DNA of 64,000 nt from Streptomyces luomodiensis (GCF_031679605.1 NZ_CP117522.1:1674001-1738000); one strand, 5' to 3'. Shown: positions 1 to 8,560, counted from the stretch's first letter. Numbers and translations are program-made. The notes: a model not told the origin generated them from the sequence alone.

Positions 1-92
1 CGCGCGACGGACTTGATGTCCTTGTCGACGAAGTCGTGCACCGTCCGGACGATGAACTGCTCGTCCTCGGACAGGATGTCGAGGGTGCTCAT
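1..92 (-). CDS. Acyl-CoA dehydrogenase, N-terminal fragment cut by window edge
   Basis: Only the first 30 codons lie in the window; the gene continues beyond position 1. The start is the ATG read leftward from 92, and the peptide opens MSTLDILSEDEQFIVRTVHD, with the acidic helical opening (SEDEQFIVRTVHDFVDKDI) typical of the acyl-CoA dehydrogenase N-terminal domain. Such flavoenzymes oxidise acyl-CoA to enoyl-CoA and pass electrons to electron-transfer flavoprotein, whose genes sit elsewhere in this window. It is divergent from the LysR regulator to its right, which is its most likely controller (inference from arrangement). Substrate cannot be judged from this fragment. Confidence 0.75.
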   Translation of the reverse strand, partial: MSTLDILSEDEQFIVRTVHDFVDKDIKSVA

Positions 93-227
93 GGGAAGAG
101 GTCTCCTTGCCGCGGTCTGGGGAGTGGCTTCGAGGGGGTCAGACGGCCATGCGTTGACCTCCGGAGGTATGGGTGGCCCGGACTCGAGTAACATCATCGG
201 CACTCATGAGCGGCTATGTGAAATAGC

Positions 228-242
228 GATCCATGATGGATC
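228..242. promoter_or_regulatory. Perfect 15-bp palindrome, probable LysR-type operator
   Basis: GATCCATGATGGATC has seven-base arms that are exact reverse complements around a central G. It lies 38-52 bases before the chosen LysR start and within the divergent region shared with the acyl-CoA dehydrogenase gene. Inside it, ATCCATGATGGAT fits the T-N11-A pattern used by LysR proteins. This is a prediction from symmetry and position only. Confidence 0.45.
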
Positions 243-280
243 CATACGGGCCGCGGATGGCCGGGAAGGAGGCACCCCTG

Positions 281-1234
281 ATGGACGTCAAACAGCTGAA
301 GGCGCTCGTCACGGTCGCCGAGGTGGGCAGCGTGACCCGCGCCGCGGAGCTGCTGCACCTGGTGCAGCCCGCCGTCACCCGGCAGATCCGCACACTGGAG
401 GAGGAACTCGGCGTCTCCCTCTTCCAGCGCACACGACAGGGCATGCGGCCCACCGAGGCGGGCGAGATCCTGGTGGACCGGGCGCGCCGGGCCCTGAACG
501 AGCTGGAGCGGGCGCGCGCCGAGGTACAGCCCCGCCCCGGAGAGGTGACCGGCATCGTCACCCTCGGCCTGCTGGAGAGCACCAGCGACCTGCTGGCCGA
601 GCCGCTGGTGTCGGCCGTCGGCGTCGCCCACCCGGGTGTGGAGCTGCGTCTGCTGACCGCTTATTCCGGCCATCTCCAGCAGTGGCTGGACGACGGCGAC
701 CTGGACCTGTCCCTGCTGTACAACCTGGACAGCTCTCCGTCCCTCAACGCCCGCCCCCTGGTCCGTGAGCGCCTGTGGGCGGTGGCCCCCACCGCGGCCG
801 GGCTGCGCGCGGATCGCCCGGTGCCGTTCGCGGAGGTCGCGGCGCGCCCCCTCGTGATGCCGGCCTCCGGCCACGCCCTGCGCACACTGATCGATGGCGC
901 GGCGGCCCGTTCGGGGGTCGCCATGGACATCACCGTGCAGACCAACTCCCTGCGCGTGCAGAAACAGCTCGTCCTGGCCGGACACGGCTGGACCATCCTG
1001 CCCGGCGTCGGCATCGCCGACGACGTCGCGAACGGCGCGCTCAGCGCCGCTCCCCTGTCCGAGCCCGACGTATGGCGGTCGATCGTCCTGGGGACCCCGC
1101 GGTACGGACGCGTCCCACCGGCCGTCGAGATCGTCGCGCGGGAACTGACCCGCCTGATCGACTCGGCCGCGTCACACGGGCGGTGGCCCTCCGCCCGGTT
1201 GCACACGCCGGACGGACCGGGCGCGGACGCGTGA
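281..1234 (+). CDS. LysR family transcriptional regulator
   Basis: A 317-residue protein of typical LysR length. Residues 1-60 form the winged helix-turn-helix (MDVKQLKALVTVAEVGSVTR, then the recognition helix around QPAVTRQIRTLEEELG), followed by a linker helix and a periplasmic-binding-like effector domain from about residue 90. The start at 281 is preferred over an in-frame ATG at 233 because GGAAGGAGG lies just before it and the family fold begins immediately. It is divergent from an acyl-CoA dehydrogenase and upstream of a dehydratase-like gene, so it probably senses an acyl or aromatic acid intermediate; the effector is unknown. Confidence 0.9.
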   Translation: MDVKQLKALVTVAEVGSVTRAAELLHLVQPAVTRQIRTLEEELGVSLFQRTRQGMRPTEAGEILVDRARRALNELERARAEVQPRPGEVTGIVTLGLLESTSDLLAEPLVSAVGVAHPGVELRLLTAYSGHLQQWLDDGDLDLSLLYNLDSSPSLNARPLVRERLWAVAPTAAGLRADRPVPFAEVAARPLVMPASGHALRTLIDGAAARSGVAMDITVQTNSLRVQKQLVLAGHGWTILPGVGIADDVANGALSAAPLSEPDVWRSIVLGTPRYGRVPPAVEIVARELTRLIDSAASHGRWPSARLHTPDGPGADA

Positions 1235-1425
1235 CGCCGATGCCGCCGCGCGCCGATGATCGAACCGACGCTTCCGCCCGTACCGATGACGGGATCCCGG
1301 TGGCGTACCAGGCCCACGACGCGGCTCGCCACCGGCGCGGCGGAGCGCGCCGCACCGTCCGGCCCGGAACCGTCGCGCGCCTCCCATCTGGACGCCGCCC
1401 AGACGCCCGCCGCCGCCCACAACCG

Positions 1426-1473
1426 TCGAAGACCGCATCGATCGCATCGAAAACCGCATCGAAGACCGCACCC
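1426..1473. repeat. Short 12-bp tandem repeat before the dehydratase gene
   Basis: Units GAAGACCGCATC, GAAAACCGCATC and GAAGACCGCACC occur in register, with a shorter copy among them, in the 268-base gap between the LysR gene and the dehydratase gene. No gene is called in the rest of this gap. The frame matching the downstream gene is open here, so an upstream extension of that gene cannot be excluded, but no good start was seen. Confidence 0.6.
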
Positions 1474-1502
1474 CTCACCTGAAGCGCGAGGTCACACCTA
1501 CC

Positions 1503-2375
1503 ATGCAGCCCGGTACCGCCCCCCTCAGCTCCTACGTCGAAACGTGGCACCCCGAGCCGGTCACCGCGCACGACCCGATGGACCCGGGCCCCACCGCCGC
1601 CGTGTCGGCCCTCCTGGACCTGCCCGGACCCGCCGCGAAGGCCGGTGACCCGCTCCCTCCGCTGTGGCAGTGGTTCCACTTCCTGCACTGGCCCGCCCAG
1701 CACGACCTCGGCCCCGACGGCCATCTGCGCGCCGCCCGCTTCCTGCCGCCGCTGCCCGACCGGCAGCGCATGTTCGCCGGAGGGCGCTGCGAGATCGTCG
1801 AGCCGCTGCGACTGGGCGAACCGGCCGAGCGGACCAGCAGCCTCGCCGCGGTGACCCCGAAGCGGGGCCGCAGCGGCGAGCTGCTGTTCGTCACCGAGCG
1901 CCAGGAGTTCCGCCAGTCGGGCCGGGTGTGCATGGCGGAGGAACAGGACATCGTCTACCGATCCGGCCGCAGCGGCGGCGGACGGCACCCGGCCACCATC
2001 GACGACGGTTCCACGCCCGATCCCGAGAGCCCCTGGCACCTGCGCCTCCAGCCCGGCCCGACGCTGCTGTTCCGGCTCAGCGCCCTCACCGCCAACGCCC
2101 ACCGCATCCACTACGACGCCCCGTACTGCCGCGACACGGAGGGCTACCCCGGCCTGGTCGTCCACGGCCCGCTGCTCGCCCTGCTCATGCTCGACGTGGT
2201 GCGCCGCAACGCCCCCGAACGCCGGGTGCGCTCGCTGTCCTTCCGGCTGCGGCGGCCGGTATTCGCCGGCGAGCACATCCTCGCCGAGGGCACACCTTCC
2301 GACACCACCGTCCACCTGCGCACCGCGACCCACCGCGACGCCCAGCACGCCACCGCCGAGGTGACCTTCGCATAA
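1503..2375 (+). CDS. MaoC/FAS1-like (mesaconyl-C4-CoA hydratase-type) dehydratase
   Basis: A 290-residue double hot-dog protein. The N-terminal half has the pattern LWQWFHFLHWPAQHDLGPDG seen in FAS1-like dehydratase and mesaconyl-C4-CoA hydratase-type proteins. The C-terminal half carries the MaoC-like segment YPGLVVHGPLLALLMLDVV. Members hydrate or dehydrate CoA thioesters in acyl-CoA or methylcitrate-like pathways; the substrate is not evident. The start ATG has GCGAGG eleven bases upstream. It follows the LysR gene in the same direction and precedes a metabolite transporter, suggesting a small acid-utilisation locus together with the acyl-CoA dehydrogenase at the window edge. Confidence 0.8.
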   Translation: MQPGTAPLSSYVETWHPEPVTAHDPMDPGPTAAVSALLDLPGPAAKAGDPLPPLWQWFHFLHWPAQHDLGPDGHLRAARFLPPLPDRQRMFAGGRCEIVEPLRLGEPAERTSSLAAVTPKRGRSGELLFVTERQEFRQSGRVCMAEEQDIVYRSGRSGGGRHPATIDDGSTPDPESPWHLRLQPGPTLLFRLSALTANAHRIHYDAPYCRDTEGYPGLVVHGPLLALLMLDVVRRNAPERRVRSLSFRLRRPVFAGEHILAEGTPSDTTVHLRTATHRDAQHATAEVTFA

Positions 2376-2583
2376 CCAGGGGCATCCGAACCGCACACCG
2401 CGGCCCAACGCACCGGTTCCGTCCCCTCGGGTCCCCGAACCGCCCATCCGCGAGCGGGCATGATGGCCACACGCATAACCGGCCGCGGAACTATGTCGCC
2501 CCACCACATGTGCGCCTGATCCGAGCCTTCCTACCGTGTGCCCGACACGTACCGTCCCCACCGCACACGAGGAAGTGGCGCAC

Positions 2584-4077
2584 ATGGCCTCGGCATCAAC
2601 CGCTCCCCCACCTCCCGGCAACCTCCGGCGCATCGTCGCCGCGAGCCTCATCGGCACCACCATCGAGTGGTACGACTTCTTCCTCTACGGGTCGGCGGCC
2701 GCACTCGTCTTCAACCAGCTCTTCTTCCCCGACTCCGATCCGCTCGTCGGCACCCTGCTGTCGTTCCTGACCTACGCGGTCGGCTTCGCCGCCCGGCCGA
2801 TCGGCGCCCTGGTCTTCGGCCACTACGGCGACCGGCTCGGCCGTAAGAAGCTGCTGATCCTGAGCCTGCTGATGATGGGCGGCGCCACCTGCGCCATCGG
2901 GCTGCTGCCCACCCACGCCACGGTCGGCTCGGCGGCGCCCGTCCTGCTCACCGCGCTGCGCCTGATCCAGGGCTTCGCGCTCGGCGGCGAATGGGGCGGG
3001 GCGGTGCTGCTGGTGTCGGAGCACGGGGACGCGCGGCGGCGCGGGTTCTGGGCGTCCTGGCCGCAGACCGGCGCCCCCGCCGGACAGTTGCTGGCCACCG
3101 GGGTGCTCTCCGCGCTGACCGCGCTGCTCTCCGACGGCGCCTTCGCGTCATGGGGGTGGCGGGTGCCGTTCCTGCTCTCGGGCGTGCTGGTACTGGTCGG
3201 CTTGTGGATTCGGCTCTCTGTCGATGAATCGCCCGTGTTCAAGGCGGCGCTGGCCCAGGCCGAGGCCCGTAAGGCCGCCACGGGCCGGGACGGTGCCGCC
3301 GCCGAGAAGCTGCCGCTGGTGGCGGTCCTGCGCCACCACTGGCGGGATGTGCTGGTCGCCATGGGCGCGCGGATGGCGGAGAACATCAGCTACTACGTCA
3401 TCACCGCCTTCGTCCTCGTCTACGCGACCTCCGACCACGTGGGCCTGGACAAGCAGACCGCGCTGAACGCCGTACTGATCGCCTCGACCGTGCACTTCGC
3501 GGTCATTCCCGCATGGGGCGCGCTGTCGGACCGGATCGGACGCCGCCCGGTGTATCTGCTGGGCGCGGCGGGTGTGGGCGCGTGGGCCTTCCCCTTCTTC
3601 CTCCTCATCGACACCCAGGACTTCCCGGCCCTGGTGCTCGCCGTGACGGTCGGGCTGGTCTTCCACGGGGCGATGTACGCGCCCCAGGCGGCCTTCTTCT
3701 CCGAGATGTTCGCGACCCGGATGCGGTATTCGGGGGCGTCGATCGGGGCGCAGTTCTCATCGGTCGCGGCCGGCGCGCCCGCCCCGCTGATCGCCACCGC
3801 GCTCCTGGCCGACTACGACAGCGCCACGCCGATCGCCCTCTATGTGATCGCGGCGGCCCTGCTCACCCTGGTGGCCGTGGGCGCCGCCAAGGAGACCCGG
3901 GACCGCGATCTGGCCGCCGTCGAACCGGCCACGGCGCCCTCCCCGCGGCCGGCGGGGAGGACGGAGAGCGAGACGGGAACGGGACCGGGAACGGGACCGG
4001 GAACGAGGACAGGGACGGGGACGGAGACAGAGACAGAGACGACGGAGCGCCCGGCCCGTTCGTCCTCGGCTCAGTAG
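2584..4077 (+). CDS. MFS transporter, metabolite:H+ symporter (MHS) family
   Basis: A 497-residue, twelve-helix permease. The hallmark opening IEWYDFFLYGSAAALVF in the first helix, the GHYGDRLGRKK loop between helices 2 and 3, and GGEWGGA in helix 4 place it in the metabolite:proton symporter family, which imports organic acids such as shikimate, citrate or ketoglutarate types. The ATG at 2584 follows GAGGAAG and begins right before the family fold; the longer frame from 2536 is unlikely. The last 45 residues are a hydrophilic Thr/Gly/Glu repeat tail built from six-base units, probably dispensable. It is convergent with the GAF regulator and overlaps its end by seven bases. Confidence 0.88.
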   Translation: MASASTAPPPPGNLRRIVAASLIGTTIEWYDFFLYGSAAALVFNQLFFPDSDPLVGTLLSFLTYAVGFAARPIGALVFGHYGDRLGRKKLLILSLLMMGGATCAIGLLPTHATVGSAAPVLLTALRLIQGFALGGEWGGAVLLVSEHGDARRRGFWASWPQTGAPAGQLLATGVLSALTALLSDGAFASWGWRVPFLLSGVLVLVGLWIRLSVDESPVFKAALAQAEARKAATGRDGAAAEKLPLVAVLRHHWRDVLVAMGARMAENISYYVITAFVLVYATSDHVGLDKQTALNAVLIASTVHFAVIPAWGALSDRIGRRPVYLLGAAGVGAWAFPFFLLIDTQDFPALVLAVTVGLVFHGAMYAPQAAFFSEMFATRMRYSGASIGAQFSSVAAGAPAPLIATALLADYDSATPIALYVIAAALLTLVAVGAAKETRDRDLAAVEPATAPSPRPAGRTESETGTGPGTGPGTRTGTGTETETETTERPARSSSAQ

Positions 4078-6614
4078 CCCAGGGCCGAGGCCAGGCGGTG
4101 CAGCCGCAGGGCGAGCTGGATCTCCAGGGAGCGGGCGGGCGACTGCCAGTCGGGGCCGAGCAGCCGCCCGACCCGCTCCAGCCGCTGCGCCACCGTGTTG
4201 ACGTGCACGTGGAGCGCGTCCTTCGTCCGGGCCGGGCTCATCCCGCCGGCGAAGTACGCGTCGAGCGTGCGGATCAACTCGGTGCCGCGCCGCTCGTCGT
4301 AGTCGAGGACCGGACCCAGGGTGCGGGTCACGAAGTCCTGGACGCCGGTGCCGTCCGGGGCGCCGTCGCGGGTACCGGCCAGCAGCAGGCCGAGGAAGCC
4401 GAAGTCCTCGGCGGCGGCGCCCTGTCCGGCCCGGCCCAGCGCCCGCAGGGCGGCCAGACAGCGCCGCGCCTCGGCGTAGCCGGCCGCCACCTCCCCCGGC
4501 CGCCCGGCGGGCGCGGCCACCGGTGCGGAGGCGCCGACGGTGACCGGGGCGTGCACGGCGGTGCCCAGCTGCCGGGCGGTGCGGCGGGCGAGGGCGTCGG
4601 CGGTGTCGCCCTCGGCCAGCGGCAGCAGCAGCACGGTGCCGCCGTCACGGGTGGCGGCCAGACCGTGCCGGGTGGCCGCCAGATGGGAAGCGGCGGACCA
4701 CAACCTCCGGCGCCCGGCGGCATCCTCAGCATGCGCACCGCCGGCCCCGCTTCCGGCCGCACCGCCGGACCCGCTTCTCGATGCGCCGCCAGGCGCGCCA
4801 CCAGGCGTCCCGCCAGACCCGCCTACAGGCGCGCCACAAGGTCCGCTTCTCGGTGCGTCGTTGGATCCGCTCCGGGGCATGCCCCCAGACCCGCCTCCGG
4901 GCGCGCCACCAGACCCACCTCCGGGTCTGCCTGCGGACCCGCTTCTGTGCGTGCCACCAGGCCCGTTTCTCGGTGCGTCGTTGGATCCGCTCCGGGGCAT
5001 GCCCCCAGACCCGCCTCCGGGCGCGCCACCAGGTCCGCTTCTCGGTGCGTCGCCGAATCCACTCCGGGGCGCGCCCCCAGACCCGGCGGGTGCGCCCCCG
5101 GACCCGCCTCCGGGCGCACCACCAGACCCACCCCCGGGCGCGCTTCCGGGCGCGCCACCAGGCCCACTTCTCGATGCGCCACCGAATCCACTCCGGGGCA
5201 TGCCCCCGGACCGACCTCCGGCTGTGCCACCAGGCCCACCTCCGGGTGCGCCGCCGGGTCCGCATCGGAATGCGCCATCGAACCCGCCCGTGGGTGTCCC
5301 ACCGGGCCCGCCCGCAGATGACCCACCGGGCCCGGCGGCGGGTGTGCCGGTGTCCGGGGCTTCGATGCTCGCGGCGAGCACCACGTGGGGCGCGTCCAGG
5401 TCCGCCCGGAGCCGTGCCGCGCGTTCGCGCAACAGCCGGGGTTCGCGGTCGGGGGCGTCGAGGAGGTCGTCCAGGAGCTCACCGCGCACCCGCTGTTCGG
5501 CCTCGCCCGCCGAGCGGCGGGCGAGTTGCAGCAGCGAGGTGACCATCGCTGCCCGCTCCAGGGTGCGCTGGTCCACGGGGTCCAGCCGGGGGTGGCCGCG
5601 CAAGATGAGCGCGCCGAGCAGTTCGCCGCCCGCCGAAACGGCGGCGACCCAGTCCTGCTCGCCGTCGCGCACCGCGCGGCCGTCGGCCCGGGACCGGTCG
5701 ACGGCCGCCGCGGGCGCCTCGTCGGCCTCGACGAACTCCACGGAACCGCTGAGCACTTCGGCCACGGCGTCGGCCACGTCATGCACCCCGCCACCGCGCA
5801 GCACCAGCTCGGTGAGCCGGTCGTGGACGTCGGAGGCGCGCTCGATGACCCCGCTGCGGTCCCGGATGATCTCGTTGGCGGCCTCCAGCTCGGTGAGCGC
5901 CGTACGGGTCTCGGCGAGCAGATGGGCGGTGTCGATCGCCACGGCGGCGTGGGCGGCGAACGAGCCGAGCAGCGCTATCTGTTCGCGCTCGAACACCCGG
6001 GCCCGCCGGTCGGCCGCGAACAGCACGCCGATGACGCCGCTGCCGAGCAGCAGCGGCACCCCGAGGATGGCCACGAGTCCCTCGTCCCTGACACCCGCGT
6101 CGATGGTGCCGGTGTGCTGGAACCGCGGATCGTGGAAGTAGCTTTCGGTCACATAGGGACGGGCGGTCTGGGCGACCAGGCCGCCGAGCCCCTCCCCCAT
6201 GCCGAGCCGCAACTGCTGGAAGCGGGCCGAGACCGAACCGTCGGTGACCCTCATATAGGTGTCACCGGCCGTCGGGTCGTTGAGCGTCAGATAGGCGACC
6301 TCGGTGCCCAGCAGGGAGCGGGCGCGCTGCACGATCGCCTGGAGCACCGCGTCCAGATCGCGCAGCCCCGCCAGGTCGTGGGCGGTTTCGAAGAGCGCGG
6401 ACAGCTCGGCCTCACGACGCCGCCGTCCCTCCAGCTCACCGCGCACCCGCAGGGCGAGCAGCTTGGCGCGCTCCAGGGCCGCCAGCCGGTCGGCCGGGGC
6501 CTTGTCCGCGCGGGCGCGCAGCACCGGGCGCTCGTACGCCTCGGCGGGCGCGCCGCGTACGAGCAGTTCCAGGTAGGGGGTCTCCGGCTGGTCGTCGGGC
6601 ATGGGCACAGACAT
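4071..6614 (-). CDS. GAF domain PucR/CdaR-type transcriptional regulator with Gly-rich insert
   Basis: From the ATG at 6614 the product is 847 residues. A GAF domain (about 75-240) is followed by a helical stalk, then a Gly/Pro/Ser-rich stretch (about 420-625), and ends in a PucR-type C-terminal HTH with the signature DALHVHVNTVAQRLERVGRL. Relatives regulate small-molecule catabolism, and the neighbouring 3-hydroxybutyrate dehydrogenase and transporter are likely targets. The frame is open upstream to 7022 through the 30-bp repeats, but that extension uses codons unlike the rest of the gene (TTG, CGA, GGT, CCA), so 6614 or 6602 is preferred. The Gly-rich insert makes the protein roughly 200 residues longer than usual for the family. 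Confidence 0.82.
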   Translation of the reverse strand: MSVPMPDDQPETPYLELLVRGAPAEAYERPVLRARADKAPADRLAALERAKLLALRVRGELEGRRRREAELSALFETAHDLAGLRDLDAVLQAIVQRARSLLGTEVAYLTLNDPTAGDTYMRVTDGSVSARFQQLRLGMGEGLGGLVAQTARPYVTESYFHDPRFQHTGTIDAGVRDEGLVAILGVPLLLGSGVIGVLFAADRRARVFEREQIALLGSFAAHAAVAIDTAHLLAETRTALTELEAANEIIRDRSGVIERASDVHDRLTELVLRGGGVHDVADAVAEVLSGSVEFVEADEAPAAAVDRSRADGRAVRDGEQDWVAAVSAGGELLGALILRGHPRLDPVDQRTLERAAMVTSLLQLARRSAGEAEQRVRGELLDDLLDAPDREPRLLRERAARLRADLDAPHVVLAASIEAPDTGTPAAGPGGSSAGGPGGTPTGGFDGAFRCGPGGAPGGGPGGTAGGRSGGMPRSGFGGASRSGPGGAPGSAPGGGSGGAPGGGSGGAPAGSGGAPRSGFGDAPRSGPGGAPGGGSGGMPRSGSNDAPRNGPGGTHRSGSAGRPGGGSGGAPGGGSGGMPRSGSNDAPRSGPCGAPVGGSGGTPGGAPGGASRSGSGGAAGSGAGGAHAEDAAGRRRLWSAASHLAATRHGLAATRDGGTVLLLPLAEGDTADALARRTARQLGTAVHAPVTVGASAPVAAPAGRPGEVAAGYAEARRCLAALRALGRAGQGAAAEDFGFLGLLLAGTRDGAPDGTGVQDFVTRTLGPVLDYDERRGTELIRTLDAYFAGGMSPARTKDALHVHVNTVAQRLERVGRLLGPDWQSPARSLEIQLALRLHRLASALGY
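4740..5350. repeat. Imperfect repeats encoding the Gly-rich insert, with an exact 66-bp duplication
   Basis: This part of the regulator gene is built of imperfect repeats encoding GG(A/M)P, GSGG and RSG units. The 66 bases at 4847-4912 recur exactly at 4967-5032, a period of 120 bases. The reading frame remains open through all copies, so expansion and contraction in multiples of three would change only linker length. Confidence 0.8.
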
Positions 6615-6698
6615 ACTCCCGACGGGCGCGGCGGCACCAGGCGCGGGGCGGCCCGGTGACGTCACCTCGACGGGGCGGCCGGGCAGGACGCGGTCCGG

Positions 6699-6990
6699 TG
6701 GCTGAGCCAATGGGCCACCATCGGACGGTGGCTGAGCCAATCGGCCCTCATGGCTGCGTGGCTGAGGCTGAGGCTGAGCCAACCGGCTTTCGTGGCCGGG
6801 TGGCTGAGCCAATCGACCTTCCCCACCACCTGGCTGAGCCAATCGGCCCTCTCCACCCCGTGGCTCAGCCAATCGCCCCTCTCCACCGCGTGGCTGAGCC
6901 AATCGGCCTTCCCCACCACCTGGCTGAGCCAATCGGCCTTCCCCACCCCATGTCTGAGCCAATCGGCCTTCATCAACTGGTGGCCGGTCC
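6699..6990. repeat. Array of nine 30-bp repeats, each holding the palindrome TGGCTGAGCCA
   Basis: Nine copies of a 30-bp unit lie between the 3-hydroxybutyrate dehydrogenase stop and the regulator start. The core TGGCTGAGCCA starts at 6699, 6729, 6801, 6831, 6861, 6891, 6921 and 6951, plus a variant at 6771 in a unit expanded by 12 bases. TGGCT and AGCCA are exact inverted arms around one base; the 6951 copy has one mismatch. All frames are open on the minus strand: one encodes a decapeptide with core ADWLS and Streptomyces-like codon use (6662-6973), another GRLAQP with atypical codons. Either an operator array or a repeat peptide is possible. Apart from this the 392-base gap holds no evident gene. 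Confidence 0.85.
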
Positions 6991-7006
6991 TGTGGCTGTG
7001 GGCCGC

Positions 7007-7813
7007 TCAGTGGGCGGTCCATCCGCCGTCCATGCTGAGCGAGGCGCCGGTGACGAAGGACGCGTGCGGACCGCAGAGGTACGCGACGGCCTCGGCGACC
7101 TCCTCGGGTTCGACCAGCCGCTTGACCGCCGCGTCGGCCAGCAGCACCTCGGAGACGACCCGTTCCGGCGAGATCCCGTGGGCCTCGGCCTGGTCGGCGA
7201 TCTGCCGCTCGACGAGCGGGGTGCGCACATAGCCGGGATTGACGCAGTTGGAGGTCACCCCGTGCGCCGCGCCCTCCAGGGCGGCGACCTTGGAGAGCCC
7301 CTCCAGACCGTGTTTGGCGGCCACATAGGCCGACTTGTACGGCGAGGCGCGCAGCCCGTGCACCGACGAAACGTTCACGATCCGGCCCCAGCCACGCGCG
7401 TACATATGGGGCAGCGCGCCACGCACCAGCCGGAACGGGGCCTCCAGCATCACGGTGAGCACGCGGGAGAAGACCTCGGGCGGGAAGTCCTCGATGGGCC
7501 GGACGAGTTGCAGCCCGGCGTTGTTGACCAGGATGTCGGTGCCGGCGGCGGCCCGTTCGGCGGCGTCGAGGTCGGTGAGGTCGAGGGGGTGGGCCTCGAC
7601 CGGACCGGGCAGCCCGGAGGCCGCGGCGACCAGGTCGGCGAGGCCCGCGGCGTCCAGATCGACGGCCCGCACCCGCGCCCCGGCGGTGGCCAGCCGCAGC
7701 GCGCAGGCCCGGCCGATGCCCCCCGCGGCGCCCGTGACGAGTGCGGTACGGCCGGACAGATCGAGGCCGTCGGACGGCCGGGGGGCCGGCCCTGGTGTGG
7801 TGGACGCGCTCAT
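7007..7813 (-). CDS. 3-hydroxybutyrate dehydrogenase-type short-chain dehydrogenase
   Basis: A 268-residue classical SDR. The cofactor motif TGAAGGIGRACA (about residues 26-37), the NNAG motif, the active-site serine in VNVSSVHG and the YVAAK catalytic pair are all intact, and the ending MDGGWTAH matches D-3-hydroxybutyrate dehydrogenases, which interconvert 3-hydroxybutyrate and acetoacetate with NAD. A GTG nine bases earlier is an alternative start. TAATGT lies seven bases before the ATG, which could be a -10 box giving a leaderless transcript (inference). It is followed by the 30-bp array and the GAF regulator on the same strand. Confidence 0.85.
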   Translation of the reverse strand: MSASTTPGPAPRPSDGLDLSGRTALVTGAAGGIGRACALRLATAGARVRAVDLDAAGLADLVAAASGLPGPVEAHPLDLTDLDAAERAAAGTDILVNNAGLQLVRPIEDFPPEVFSRVLTVMLEAPFRLVRGALPHMYARGWGRIVNVSSVHGLRASPYKSAYVAAKHGLEGLSKVAALEGAAHGVTSNCVNPGYVRTPLVERQIADQAEAHGISPERVVSEVLLADAAVKRLVEPEEVAEAVAYLCGPHASFVTGASLSMDGGWTAH

Positions 7814-7868
7814 GAGGGGCACATTAGGCAGCCGTCGCGCCCGGACCGATGTGCCGACGCCACATACT

Positions 7869-8348
7869 TCACTCCGCGGCGATGGGGTCGAACAACGCCG
7901 GGCCGTCGTCGAGCGCCTGCTTGATCCGGGACAGGGAGAAGTCCTCCATCTCCGGCAGCGCGTCGAGCGGGAACCAGCCCACGTCCAGCGACTCGTCGTC
8001 GTTCACCCGCGCCTCGCCGCCGACCGCGCGGCAGCGGAAGCAGATGTCCACGAACTGGCACACGTCGTCGTTGGGGTAGGTCACCGGCGCCAGCGTCCGT
8101 ACGAGCACGATGCGCTCGGGGACACAGCGCACCGCGGTCTCCTCCTCCACCTCGCGGACCACCGCGGTGCCCGGCTGCTCACCGGGCTCGGGGATGCCGC
8201 AGATGATCGTCCAGCGACCGTTGTCGGCCCGGCGGCCCAGCAGCACCCGGCCCTGGTCGTCGAAGACCACGGCACTCACGCCCGGCAGATAGAGCAGTTG
8301 GTGGCCGATGGAGGCCCTGAGGTCGCGGATGAAGTCGGGGGTCGCCAT
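7869..8348 (-). CDS. Nudix hydrolase
   Basis: A 159-residue single-domain Nudix protein. The Nudix box is GIPEPGEQPGTAVVREVEEE followed by TAV, retaining the metal-binding REVEEE core but with T where most members have G. Nudix enzymes cleave nucleoside diphosphates linked to another group. The sequence VFDDQGRVLLGRRADNGRWT before the box is typical of NTP or NDP-sugar pyrophosphatases; the substrate cannot be inferred. It is transcribed in the same direction as the dehydrogenase 56 bases downstream and divergently from the O-antigen-ligase-like gene. Confidence 0.88.
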   Translation of the reverse strand: MATPDFIRDLRASIGHQLLYLPGVSAVVFDDQGRVLLGRRADNGRWTIICGIPEPGEQPGTAVVREVEEETAVRCVPERIVLVRTLAPVTYPNDDVCQFVDICFRCRAVGGEARVNDDESLDVGWFPLDALPEMEDFSLSRIKQALDDGPALFDPIAAE

Positions 8349-8560
8349 GGGCAGAGGGTATCGGGCGGAAAAGGGAACGCGCCCGGTGGCCGTACCTCGC
8401 GTCCCACGCCCGGTGATTCACGTGATGACGGCCGACTCATCGTTTCTGCGCACCATATACACATTCCTCACGACAAGCGCTACTGTTCCGGATGTCATGG
8501 CTCGTATCCCGGCCGTAAGGCCGCCGGATGCGATGCCCGTCACGACGGGGGGTCGGCGGG

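Noticed and set aside
6699..6990. CRISPR array
   Set aside because: The 30-bp units are contiguous with no unique spacers, and no cas gene is present in the window.
6615..7022. N-terminal extension of the GAF regulator through the repeats
   Set aside because: The GRLAQP frame uses mostly A/T-ending codons, unlike the rest of the gene, and two ATGs with normal sequence lie downstream.
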